Below, piece after piece: positions 33,217 through 41,307 of a stretch of DNA of 64,000 bases; the first letter of the stretch is position 1; each line of letters starts with the position of its first letter. A program made the translations under genes and the position numbers. The notes under the pieces were generated by a model, which was not told where the DNA came from, ran no database searches, and saw only the letters and a program-made list of their open reading frames with translations. Origin of the DNA: Sediminispirochaeta bajacaliforniensis DSM 16054 (lineage in GTDB: Bacteria; Spirochaetota; Spirochaetia; DSM-16054; Sediminispirochaetaceae); contig NZ_KB899418.1 in the NCBI RefSeq assembly GCF_000378205.1, positions 62,001 through 126,000 on the forward strand. The letters are read 5' to 3'.

Positions 33217-34280
33217 GCAACCTCCTCTCTGTAGAACTCGTCTCCCTCATAAAAGATGCCGTCGTAGTAGCTCTTGACACCGTCATGCCGCAATAGTCCA
33301 TCGTACGGACTGCACCAGTAGCGCATCCGTCCATCAAACCTCCGGTGATGACGAACAATAAATGGCATTGAAGTGTCGATAATCGCGTCTTGGACGCTGC
33401 CGTAGGAAAGCCCTTGATACAACAACCGACCGTCGTGGTGCGCCACAATCGTTGCGCGATCAGACAGTGAAACGTCCACTTCGGCCTGCAGAACGTCTCC
33501 GCCCGTACTGCTATACGTCGCCGGGTTCGGAATTGTTAGTGGCACCAAGAGCAATGAACTCCCGATGTAGTCAATCTCTGCTCCGTATGTTCGGGATCCC
33601 TGGTACTGTTCTGGGATCGCGACCTCATCCAGCATGGTTCCTACCACAGGGTGAAACTGGTTATGCAACCAGCCGCCACCATAAGTGGCGGCACCGTCAA
33701 ACATCTGCCTGAAACCATGGTCGTGGCGGATGCGACTGTTGTATCGCAGGCCACGCGGGTAAACGTCGCGATCCTTCGTGATTACCGACACCAAAGACTG
33801 ATCGCCAAGCACAACTCGCTCCACGTACCGAAACCAGTCCGCTATGGTGAGCTCAACGTTCGGATTGAGTGTTTCGTCCAGGAAGCTCCATAGCCACATA
33901 CGGTCTGCATCGCTGAGGTTCAGAACCTTGACATAGACTTGGAGAAACTCCTCTGTAAGTAGATACCTGTCGCCAAAATGCCCGGTCAGCTGCCCTTTGA
34001 CGTATACTCGCTCACCGGCCTTGGATAGAAAATAAGAGGCTGCAGTGACACGCAGCCGGTATTCCTCTGAGGTATCTCCCGGGAGGCGAGGAACAAACAG
34101 CGCTTTTCCGTGCTTATTAAGCGCGGCATCGTCACAGAGGTATGGATACCGAGCAAACAACGCCGTCTGGGCATCGTTTCTTACCACGCCAAACACCTTG
34201 CCCAAAACGGAGAACAGGCTCCCGCGATTCTTTTTTTCTATCCCTGGCGGCGCCACAGCTTCCTTGATCCATTCGATCAT
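33213..34280 (-). CDS. Tail protein in the Mu gp48 position (tail protein I-like)
   Basis: A 355-residue protein following the baseplate J gene, where Mu has gp48. The N-terminal half (RNDAQTALFARYPYLCDDAALNKHGKALFVPRLPGDTSEEYRLRV) resembles tail protein I/gp48 baseplate wedge proteins; the C-terminal 180 residues are beta-rich and Tyr/Asp/Gly-rich (FDGAATYGGGWLHNQFHP, HHRRFDGRMRYWCSPYDG) and longer than usual. ATG 34280 follows AAGGTGG. It overlaps the J-gene stop. Confidence 0.65.
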   Translation of the reverse strand: MIEWIKEAVAPPGIEKKNRGSLFSVLGKVFGVVRNDAQTALFARYPYLCDDAALNKHGKALFVPRLPGDTSEEYRLRVTAASYFLSKAGERVYVKGQLTGHFGDRYLLTEEFLQVYVKVLNLSDADRMWLWSFLDETLNPNVELTIADWFRYVERVVLGDQSLVSVITKDRDVYPRGLRYNSRIRHDHGFRQMFDGAATYGGGWLHNQFHPVVGTMLDEVAIPEQYQGSRTYGAEIDYIGSSLLLVPLTIPNPATYSSTGGDVLQAEVDVSLSDRATIVAHHDGRLLYQGLSYGSVQDAIIDTSMPFIVRHHRRFDGRMRYWCSPYDGLLRHDGVKSYYDGIFYEGDEFYREEVA

Positions 34281-35332
34281 CACGTAGCCACCTTAGTTGC
34301 AGTGACAGAAGCGGTAATTATGCCGGATTCGTCCGGCTCGACGTCTCGGTCGGGGCTGAGTATCTCGACGGTATCGACATCAACATCATCATAGAGAGCG
34401 TACAGATCTCTGATCGCGAAACGACTACCGATACCAAGGCCGTAGACATAATTCTCAGCGATCAATCGGACATCCGCATCGGTGGCCGCGCCAGTAAACT
34501 CTATCTGCACGGAAATAGTCGTGGTGTCAGGAGGTTTGACCTGCACGTCGAACCCCATCAGCTCATGATCGTGCAATGCGGCATCGACAGCCGATAGCAA
34601 TTCAGATCCAGGAACTCCGTTCACTGCTGCAATGATTACGTCCGTGCTACCGGGACCTCGAGGCGTGCGAATGATCTTTGCTTCCAAAACCCCGTCGACA
34701 GATGTTGCGTAGAACTTGTATGCCGCTCGGGTGTCGCCGAGACTCTGGCTCTGCCATCTATCCTTTATCCGGCTTCGATACGGCGCATCTTCCTCCGCAT
34801 CTGTTCCAAGAGCCTCAATCCAGTCTGTGGGAACGGTGAGCAACTCCACGCCGTTGACCACCTTGGTAAGATAGATGGACGTGCCCGGAGATACGTTGTA
34901 CTCAGAACCAGGTATCGCAGCGGTCACCGGAAGGGAAAACTCGCCCGCTTGAAACGTAATATCCTGCGATACCCGGAACCTTAAATCAGTACCGGTTACC
35001 GCAACCCAGCTTCCTGCCGAAATAGCGCCGGCGGCGTACGCCTGTCCAATGAACGACCCGGTTGTCCTTTCGGCTTGTTTTCGCGTAACACCAAGCAATA
35101 CTCCCCACATTGCCAAAAAATCACCGGAGGCATCGTCGAGTGTCGCATTTAGATAGATCGGATTGATATCCGATTCGTACAACTGTTTTATCGACGCGAC
35201 AATCGTCTCCAGAAACCCCCGAAGTACTCCGGTAGACTTGAAGTTTGAGATCCCCGTCTCCTGTGTGGCAATTGCGAAGACTTCCTGCCTGATCTCCTCT
35301 TCCGTCTTCTCCAGAAATGATGGATCGCTCAT
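34280..35332 (-). CDS. Baseplate J-like protein (Mu gp47)
   Basis: A 350-residue baseplate wedge protein. TEEEIRQEVFAIATQETG near the start, LDDASGDFLAMWGVLLGVTRKQAERTTG near residue 65 and APYRSRIKDRWQSQSLGDTRAAYKFYATSVDGV near residue 180 are the J-family landmarks. GGAGGT before ATG. Forms the baseplate with the gp46- and gp48-like products. Confidence 0.9.
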   Translation of the reverse strand: MSDPSFLEKTEEEIRQEVFAIATQETGISNFKSTGVLRGFLETIVASIKQLYESDINPIYLNATLDDASGDFLAMWGVLLGVTRKQAERTTGSFIGQAYAAGAISAGSWVAVTGTDLRFRVSQDITFQAGEFSLPVTAAIPGSEYNVSPGTSIYLTKVVNGVELLTVPTDWIEALGTDAEEDAPYRSRIKDRWQSQSLGDTRAAYKFYATSVDGVLEAKIIRTPRGPGSTDVIIAAVNGVPGSELLSAVDAALHDHELMGFDVQVKPPDTTTISVQIEFTGAATDADVRLIAENYVYGLGIGSRFAIRDLYALYDDVDVDTVEILSPDRDVEPDESGIITASVTATKVAT

Positions 35333-35715
35333 TCATTACCTCCGCCGAACAAGTCCGCCAGGTCGAACCTGAGCGCCTCCTGAGTGACGGCGGACAGCGG
35401 GCGAAACACCAACTGAAACCGACCGTCCTCGAGGCGAGAGCCACGAACCGAGGAGGCGTCCACCCGGGGATCCTTTAGCGCCAGGCGCTCGAGCTCCTGG
35501 ATTATCCCTTCTTCACTTGCTGTTGGATCGTTAAGGAAGTTGTAGAGCTCACTCCCTGCCTCCAGGTCCCACTTCACGCTTCCACGTGGGATAGACGCCT
35601 CCTCGGCGATATCCTGAGCGACTAACGCGCCGCCGGATATGGTCTCCACATCTCCCGCCGGCAAAAAGACCAGATCCCGATCATCACCCAGTTTGATATC
35701 AGTCCCGTAGTTCAC
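35329..35715 (-). CDS. Baseplate protein (Mu gp46/GPW_gp25-like)
   Basis: A 128-residue protein: DIKLGDDRDLVFLPAGDVETISGGALVAQDIAEEASIPRG is the usual start of gp46-type baseplate proteins, ending with a beta-rich RFQLVFRPLSAVTQEALRFDL. GTG start coupled to the preceding stop by a GTGA overlap; its own stop overlaps the J-gene start. Confidence 0.85.
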   Translation of the reverse strand: MNYGTDIKLGDDRDLVFLPAGDVETISGGALVAQDIAEEASIPRGSVKWDLEAGSELYNFLNDPTASEEGIIQELERLALKDPRVDASSVRGSRLEDGRFQLVFRPLSAVTQEALRFDLADLFGGGNE

Positions 35716-36008
35716 GACAGACCGCCTTTGCCGGCGAGCTCATATCCCTCATTTGGAGTTGTTATACTTCCAGTTACCGGCGTTCCAGTTCCATCAAGCA
35801 ACGTCGTGTTGTACGCGCCTGGAGGTGTCGGCGGCAAAATCGCCACATCCTGCCCGGCGTCAATAGTCACTGACACATGCGCCGAGGCTATGTGCTCGGT
35901 GATAATGTTCGCCAAGCGCTCCACAAACTGGTCCTCGTTGACCGTCCGGTCGTGGTAGAGCGTCCTGAGCTGGTCTTTGAATGTCGCGTCATGGTCTACC
36001 ATCCCCAT
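35712..36008 (-). CDS. Small baseplate-region protein
   Basis: A 98-residue protein, helical at first (FKDQLRTLYHDRTVNEDQFVERLANIITEHI) and then beta/Gly/Pro-rich. Good AAGGAG site. It is placed between the spike (gp45) and gp46 genes; Mu has no equivalent that I recognise. Possibly a spike-tip or assembly factor. Confidence 0.55.
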   Translation of the reverse strand: MGMVDHDATFKDQLRTLYHDRTVNEDQFVERLANIITEHIASAHVSVTIDAGQDVAILPPTPPGAYNTTLLDGTGTPVTGSITTPNEGYELAGKGGLS

Positions 36009-36011
36009 CGT

Positions 36012-36578
36012 CTACTCCTTGAATAGCTGACCGATTGTCAGCTTCAATTTCTGCAATTTGACCACTGTATCCGGGGACACCGTATGCTGGGGCGGCGGGC
36101 CGATAGTCTTCATGGCAATCACCTCGTCCACGAAGTTTTCCATGATCACCTTCAGGCTCTGAGACCCGTTCAAGATCCCAAATAGCGACCCATCAATCTT
36201 GATCACCGCCCCTTTGCCGTCGGTCAACACCAGGGCATTCTCGGTACCGTCCGCCGGGGTATACTCGTCCCCCGCGAATCCCGCCACGTACGGGTAGGCC
36301 CGGTTGAACCCGACAAACCCCACCACAATCAACTGCCCAGCCTCCGGGGGAGCAAAGAGCCCCCGGCCATCAGCCCCCATCCATATCGGCGGGAGTGGGA
36401 TCTCCTTCAAAAGTTCTCCGGTCTCCTCGAGAGTGGCTGGATTCACCACCTGAGCGTCCACGCAGTACCCGCCGGCGGACTGCTTGATATACCCTTTCTC
36501 AACCTTCGCCTTGACCGGGGCGGCCATCCCTTCCAGGACTCGCTCCCGGAGGCGCTCAATCACCGGCCGCTCGCTCAT
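36012..36578 (-). CDS. Baseplate spike protein (Mu gp45/gpV-like)
   Basis: A 188-residue protein with an OB-fold N-terminal half (VKAKVEKGYIKQSAGGYCVDAQVV, then FAPPEAGQLIVVGFVGFNRAYPYVAGF) and a C-terminal beta-helix/trimer stretch. It forms the membrane-piercing spike under the tail tube. Overlaps the hub gene stop by 4 bases. Confidence 0.88.
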   Translation of the reverse strand: MSERPVIERLRERVLEGMAAPVKAKVEKGYIKQSAGGYCVDAQVVNPATLEETGELLKEIPLPPIWMGADGRGLFAPPEAGQLIVVGFVGFNRAYPYVAGFAGDEYTPADGTENALVLTDGKGAVIKIDGSLFGILNGSQSLKVIMENFVDEVIAMKTIGPPPQHTVSPDTVVKLQKLKLTIGQLFKE

Positions 36579-37324
36579 AGCGCCTCCAGGACAAGCCCGG
36601 CGCGATACCGCCCCGGCTGAATATCCAGCCGGGCGTTGGTGCAGAGCCGGTCTTCATCGCCCACACTCACCACCTGGTTGTAGCCGACGGGAAAAGCAAA
36701 GGTATTGAAGTTGTCTCCGGCCCGCAGGATCACGTTCACCCCGGTTTCCAGCGCTACCGGAGACGCAACTTCCCGACGGATCTCCTCGAGGGGGCCGAGA
36801 TACAGCACGCCATCCGGTCCTACAACCCGACCCGTAAGTATTCCGGCCGCTTCTCTGACTGCATGTTCCAGCGCCTGGAGCGCCCAGTGTCTCGAGCACT
36901 GCGGAACACTGAACCGGCGAAGCTCAACATCCGGCCACGCCGATAGATCGGTGTCAAACGGATTGTCCGCCGATTTCAGGATCTCTTCGGCAATGTTGCC
37001 GCTACGCTCTTTCCGCCAAGAGGAGGGCTCCACGATTTCTCGGAGTGCTCGCCGTGGTGCCGGCTCCAGGATGTACCGCCGCTTCCCGTGGTGCGGATAC
37101 ACCTCGGAAACGGTCCCGGTAAAGATCGTCTCCGGCCCATTCCCTGGATCCAGCTGAATCTCTACCTGAGAATCCGCATCTATCTCATCGGGCCGAGGAA
37201 CAACCAACACAGCCATTGAGAACCCGGCGGTGGAGGTGACCGTCAGTCGGGACCAAGACTCCACTCGGGAACCTTCAGCTGCCACCCTGACCTTCGGCCT
37301 GTAGAATGTACGAGCCTCAGCCAT
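36575..37324 (-). CDS. Baseplate hub protein (Mu gp44/gpP, late control D-like)
   Basis: A 249-residue protein matching the gpD/gp27-type hub: FTGTVSEVYPHHGKRRYILEPAPRRAL, EILKSADNPFDTDLS and the C-terminal VILRAGDNFNTFAFPVGYNQVVS. ATG 37324 has a GGAGG site; the longer frame reaches 37381 but would overlap the previous gene deeply. It connects tube and spike. Confidence 0.82.
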   Translation of the reverse strand: MAEARTFYRPKVRVAAEGSRVESWSRLTVTSTAGFSMAVLVVPRPDEIDADSQVEIQLDPGNGPETIFTGTVSEVYPHHGKRRYILEPAPRRALREIVEPSSWRKERSGNIAEEILKSADNPFDTDLSAWPDVELRRFSVPQCSRHWALQALEHAVREAAGILTGRVVGPDGVLYLGPLEEIRREVASPVALETGVNVILRAGDNFNTFAFPVGYNQVVSVGDEDRLCTNARLDIQPGRYRAGLVLEAL

Positions 37325-37865
37325 AGAGATCCTCCATATCTCGGAGACGGCTCCAGTCTGCTTCGTCACCAGCTCGTTCAATCACTGTCTCTTCCGGCGT
37401 AGACGCAGCAGCTTCTTCCGTCTCTACATTTTGCCGCTGCACCAGCCCCACCACCGGATCATGCTCGGTAAAGTTGATCGACAGCTCCACCGCGTCCCGG
37501 CCGCTGTCGTCTGTCACGTCGAGACCCGCAAACAGCACCTGCCGGATATTCAGAGAAGAGGCCAGTTGAGACTCCAGGGCGTAAATTACCGGCAATCCGT
37601 CTTCCAGCTGTTTAAACGCCTCGTTCACGGTGCGCAGGTGATCGTAGCGACTGACCAGCCGCTCGTTCGGCTCGTAGATTGTCGCGTCAATCGACAGATC
37701 CCAGTCGTCCCAGCCGTCAAACACCTTGCGGCGACCACTGGACCCTTCTATCTTGGATGAGTCGATTACGATCTTCCCACGGCAGCCGACGCGATTGACG
37801 ATGCACGGGAGCGGTACCCCATCCATCCTCAATACGCCATTCTTTCCGATTGCGATCCTGCTCAC
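37317..37865 (-). CDS. Tail protein in the gp43 (N) position
   Basis: A 182-residue protein between tape measure and hub genes, where Mu has the much longer gp43 (DNA circularisation N). It begins RIAIGKNGVLRMDGVPLPCIVNRVGCRGKIVIDSSKIEGSSG and has a beta-rich centre with IYEPNERLVSRYDHLRTVNEAF. A short baseplate/hub-loading protein is likely. GTG start, GGAGG site, 4-base overlap with tape measure. Confidence 0.6.
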   Translation of the reverse strand: MSRIAIGKNGVLRMDGVPLPCIVNRVGCRGKIVIDSSKIEGSSGRRKVFDGWDDWDLSIDATIYEPNERLVSRYDHLRTVNEAFKQLEDGLPVIYALESQLASSLNIRQVLFAGLDVTDDSGRDAVELSINFTEHDPVVGLVQRQNVETEEAAASTPEETVIERAGDEADWSRLRDMEDLYG

Positions 37866-40297
37866 GATACATCCTCCACCTGCTCCCGGAGCTCTTCCAC
37901 AAACCGAGTCAGGTCGGCCGCCTCGGAGAACTGCACGTAGAGATTCTCGACTTGAATAGGCCGCTCATTCTTGCCACCGTCCGTACCACCGGAGCCGATC
38001 CTGTTGACCAGATCCCGGAGCACCCCGGAGATACCGGAATCCTGCTGTCGATCAACCGCCTGTACATCCAGCCGCTCGCCGGAGGGAAACTGCAGGACGT
38101 TGTTCACCTGGGCAAACTGGCTGCGCGCCGCATCCGGGAGCCCGTTCCCGGCCCGCATACCATCAGCCATCGTCTCAGGGATCGCCCTGCCTGCGGCGGT
38201 CAAGGTAGAGAACGGACCTTCTTTGGCGTCCGAGTGGGGTAGCAGATCACCCACCCGGGCAAAGGCGCCACGCACTCCGTCAACCAGACGCCGCCCCCCC
38301 TCGGCCACCCCGGAGCCCACGGTCTGGAAGATCCCTTCACCGCTGGTAAGGAAGTCCGGGAGCAACTCCTGCACCCGCTCCTTGACCGCCCGGAAGGGCG
38401 CCAGGATACGGTCCACCGCACCGGTAGCCAGGCTCACGATCGAGTCCCACAGACCTGCAAAGAACTCCCGAATAGAGTCCCAGTTCTGAATGATCTGGCC
38501 GATAATGGTGTAGTCGGACCATATACCCTTGATAAAATCCCAGGCACCCGAGAAGACGTTCGTAACGCCTTCCCACAACCCGGAGAAGAACTGAGTAATA
38601 GGCTCCCAGTTCTGCACGATGATCCCGATCGGGTGATAGGTCAGGAACAGATTCTTGATCCAGTCCCAGACCGTGGCAAACACGTTCTTGATCCCCTCCC
38701 AGAGATTCACAAAGAACTCGGTGACCGTATCCCAGTTACGCACGACCCAGACCGCACCGGCGGCCACCGCCGCCACCCCGGCCACCACCGCGTAGATCGG
38801 CCAGTAGGCGGCCATATGCGCCGCCGCTACGCCCCACATCGTACCCATCCAGCTGATCGCCGACGGGATAAACCCGATCACCGCCCGACCGGCGTTGAGG
38901 ATCCCGGTCCCCAAAGCCTTCACCTGGACGCCTACCAGCGCCATGGAGGAGCGCATCATCCCGGCAATACTGCCGAAACGGTCCATCAGCATCGTGAAGC
39001 TCAAGAGCCCGGTAGACATCTGCAGCACGGTCGAGAAACCGCCGGCCATCGCACCGCCCACCTCCAGGGTAGCGCCCGCGATTCCCGCCAGATTCTCCCC
39101 GACCAGAGGAAGGCTCGTGGCCCAGTTGAGGAAGCGCACTCCCGCGGTGGCGGCCTCAACCCCGAGACCCTTCACCGCGTTGGCCCCGCCGCCGATCCGC
39201 TCCTGGAACACCGCCCAGGAGTTATTGAGCCCCTCCTGCCGCCGGGTGAGGGTGTCAGCCATCTTTCCGGCGTTATCCAGCGTCACCCCGGCGGAGTTGC
39301 TTACCGCATCGAAGCCCGCCTCGAGATCCCCGAGGTTGGCCGTCAAGAGACTGACCGCCGGGCCCGCCTCGGTACCGAAGCCCCCGATCAAATCGTCGGA
39401 GGAGTACCCGGCGGCCGAGATATTGCGGAGGGTCTGCATCAGATCGATACCACCCTCACTGGTCCGAGCCACGTCGAACCCGAGGCGCTCGCTGGCGGTC
39501 GACATCTGTGCCAGGGCGCTCTTCATCGCCGTCCCCGCCTCAGCGCCGGTGATCATATTGGTGTTGAGCTGCCCGAGAGCCGCCGCCACTTGCTCCAGGG
39601 GAGCCTGAGCGCTGACCGCCAGACCGCTCACGTTGGCAAAGCCCTGGGTAAACTGACCGAGATTCTCAAAGGCAAAGTAGTTCTGGGTGCCGGCGACGAT
39701 ATCGGAGAGCCGCTGCATCTCCGTGCCCGCCTCGGCGGACTTGTCGCCCATGTTGTTGAAGATACCGGTGAGAGCGCTGGCGGCTTCCTGCAGGGATCCC
39801 CCGGTAGCCTGCGCCAGGAGCGCCGCCTGTTCGGTGGCCGCAATACCCTGTTCAACAGTCAAACCGGAGGAGAGCATCGTATAGACCGAGTCGGCAAACT
39901 CCCTCGCCCCAACCGATGCAATACTTCCCGCCTCACTGATCCCGCCGGCCATCTCTGCAGCGGCCTCCGCGATCCGCTCCATACTGCCGGCGGTGTCCCC
40001 GCCGATCGCGTTGGTGTCGTTCAGGACGGTGGAAACCCGGGCCATTGAGACCTCGAACTCCGCAGCCACTTGACCTGGAACAGCCGTCAACTGCTGGAAG
40101 TTCCGGGCGAGCTCGCCCACCTCCATGGAGACCATCGACATATCGGCGGCAACGTCCAGCATACCGCCCGACTTTATTTCATCGGCGTACCCGTGAATTT
40201 CTCCCCGCAGCTCTTCGATCCGGCCTGCCGCCTGGCTGAAGCCGGAGGTAAACTGATCGCGGAAGAGTAGGGTTACCGATGTAACAAAGTCGCTCAC
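37862..40297 (-). CDS. Tail tape measure protein
   Basis: An 811-residue protein. Residues 60-370 match the TP901-type tape-measure core (helical, Ala/Gly-rich: MERIAEAAAEMAGGISEAGSIASVGAREFADSVYTMLSSGLTVEQGIA). Hydrophobic segments lie near 395-420 and 500-525 (AVVAGVAAVAAGAVWVV), then tandem W-x-N/G repeats around 530-640 (LWEGIKNVF, LWEGVTNVF, LWDSIVSLA). It sets tail length and enters the membrane on injection. GTG start 9 bases after the frameshifted chaperone stop. Confidence 0.92.
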   Translation of the reverse strand: MSDFVTSVTLLFRDQFTSGFSQAAGRIEELRGEIHGYADEIKSGGMLDVAADMSMVSMEVGELARNFQQLTAVPGQVAAEFEVSMARVSTVLNDTNAIGGDTAGSMERIAEAAAEMAGGISEAGSIASVGAREFADSVYTMLSSGLTVEQGIAATEQAALLAQATGGSLQEAASALTGIFNNMGDKSAEAGTEMQRLSDIVAGTQNYFAFENLGQFTQGFANVSGLAVSAQAPLEQVAAALGQLNTNMITGAEAGTAMKSALAQMSTASERLGFDVARTSEGGIDLMQTLRNISAAGYSSDDLIGGFGTEAGPAVSLLTANLGDLEAGFDAVSNSAGVTLDNAGKMADTLTRRQEGLNNSWAVFQERIGGGANAVKGLGVEAATAGVRFLNWATSLPLVGENLAGIAGATLEVGGAMAGGFSTVLQMSTGLLSFTMLMDRFGSIAGMMRSSMALVGVQVKALGTGILNAGRAVIGFIPSAISWMGTMWGVAAAHMAAYWPIYAVVAGVAAVAAGAVWVVRNWDTVTEFFVNLWEGIKNVFATVWDWIKNLFLTYHPIGIIVQNWEPITQFFSGLWEGVTNVFSGAWDFIKGIWSDYTIIGQIIQNWDSIREFFAGLWDSIVSLATGAVDRILAPFRAVKERVQELLPDFLTSGEGIFQTVGSGVAEGGRRLVDGVRGAFARVGDLLPHSDAKEGPFSTLTAAGRAIPETMADGMRAGNGLPDAARSQFAQVNNVLQFPSGERLDVQAVDRQQDSGISGVLRDLVNRIGSGGTDGGKNERPIQVENLYVQFSEAADLTRFVEELREQVEDVS

Positions 40298-40306
40298 GCT
40301 GATACC

Positions 40307-40830
40307 TCACCTACGTCCAAACGCCTGGGAGAGGACCGTAGCGATCGCCTCCGTCATGACGTTTACTTCGATGGACCGGGCCGCCTCGGCCTCGGCCATC
40401 TTCGCGTCTACCGTCTCGAGGCTGAGCCCCGAGACATCCTCACCAAGAAACCGCCGGATAAACAGCCGGCGGTAGGTGAAGGCGTTTACAGCTTGCGCTT
40501 GGTCACGCTGGTGCTGTTGCCGCCGCCGAAAAAAGGGACAATGTTCTGGTCGTTGAACTTACCGACCGCCAGGGGATAGTCCTTGAGCTCCTTCATCACC
40601 TCGATCGGCTCGGGGTGCACGATGAGAGAGGCCAGGAGGTTCTGGTTGGCGGCCATAGGGTCACGACCGGCCCCCTGCATCATCACTTCGGCGTCCGCGT
40701 TGGTCGGCTCCCGGAAGATGAACTCCACCTTCTGAAGCTCGTCGTTGCGGTCCTTGTAGGTAATGGAACCCTCGTAGACGGTCCCGTGGGCGGCTTTCAG
40801 CTCAGCCAGTTTTTCCTTTGTCACATCCAT
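40307..40830 (-). CDS. Tail assembly chaperone, long product by -1 frameshift
   Basis: If ribosomes slip back one base on T TTT TTC at 40534-40528, translation of the 114-residue chaperone continues in the -1 frame for 73 residues to TGA at 40307-40309, giving about 174 residues. The extension reads QAVNAFTYRRLFIRRFLG, then VDAKMAEAEAARSIEV and ends AFGRR. It has no start codon of its own with a ribosome site and fills an otherwise empty gap before the tape measure gene. This mirrors the conserved frameshift of Mu gp41 and lambda G/GT. Confidence 0.8.
40486..40830 (-). CDS. Tail assembly chaperone, short product (Mu gp41-like)
   Basis: A 114-residue protein between tail tube and tape measure genes: MDVTKEKLAELKAAHGTVYEG, then VEFIFREPTNADAEVMMQ, typical of gp41/E-type tail chaperones that keep the tape measure soluble during tube assembly. 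AAGGAG site before ATG. The zero-frame stop is at 40486-40488, after a slippery site 14 codons upstream. Confidence 0.85.
   Translation of the reverse strand: MDVTKEKLAELKAAHGTVYEGSITYKDRNDELQKVEFIFREPTNADAEVMMQGAGRDPMAANQNLLASLIVHPEPIEVMKELKDYPLAVGKFNDQNIVPFFGGGNSTSVTKRKL
40528..40534 (-). promoter_or_regulatory. Slippery heptamer for programmed -1 frameshift
   Basis: On the minus strand the zero-frame codons CCT TTT TTC contain T TTT TTC, a perfect X XXY YYZ slippery site. The -1 frame is open from here to 40309. A G/C-rich stretch (GGCGGCGGC) follows at once and could slow the ribosome. Confidence 0.8.
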
Positions 40831-40865
40831 TGATCATTGCTCCTTTGTGTCACGCCGGATCCGGC

Positions 40866-41297
40866 CTACGGAATAGGAATGTAGGCCGGCTGTCCGTTCA
40901 GAATCGGGATGGTCACCTGCTTACCGGTGATCTCCATCATCACTTCACTGTCCTTGCTGCTCTTTCGCGGCACCTCGGTGATCTTCACCGTGATGGTGTC
41001 CACTATCGGCGCCTGGCCAACCGCCCCGTAGGTGATCACCACCGGTATCGGCGGCGCCCCCAGGATGCCGGTGGCGGCCATCGACTTGTTGAGCAGCTCG
41101 AACTCCGCTAGGGACATAGTCGCCTTGAAGTCGCCCTCAAAGGCTTTGTGCACCACACCCCGGGGGGTGCCGGTCTTGTCCGTCTGCACATCCACGTCCT
41201 TTTTCACGCTGTAGCTCACGTCCTCCAGGCTCATCACCATGCCGGTCGGGAGCATCACCTTGGCCGACTCGTGGTCGTATACGACTCCGTTAATCAT
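40866..41297 (-). CDS. Tail tube protein (Mu gpM-like)
   Basis: A 143-residue protein starting MINGVVYDHESAKVMLPTGMVMSLEDVSYSVKKDVDVQTDKTGTPRGVV, a typical beginning of Mu M-type tubes, with a beta-sheet core (PIPVVITYGAVGQAPIVDTITVKITEV). GGAGG site. Rings of it stack inside the sheath made by the preceding gene. Confidence 0.88.
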   Translation of the reverse strand: MINGVVYDHESAKVMLPTGMVMSLEDVSYSVKKDVDVQTDKTGTPRGVVHKAFEGDFKATMSLAEFELLNKSMAATGILGAPPIPVVITYGAVGQAPIVDTITVKITEVPRKSSKDSEVMMEITGKQVTIPILNGQPAYIPIP

Positions 41298-41307
41298 CCG
41301 TTACCTC

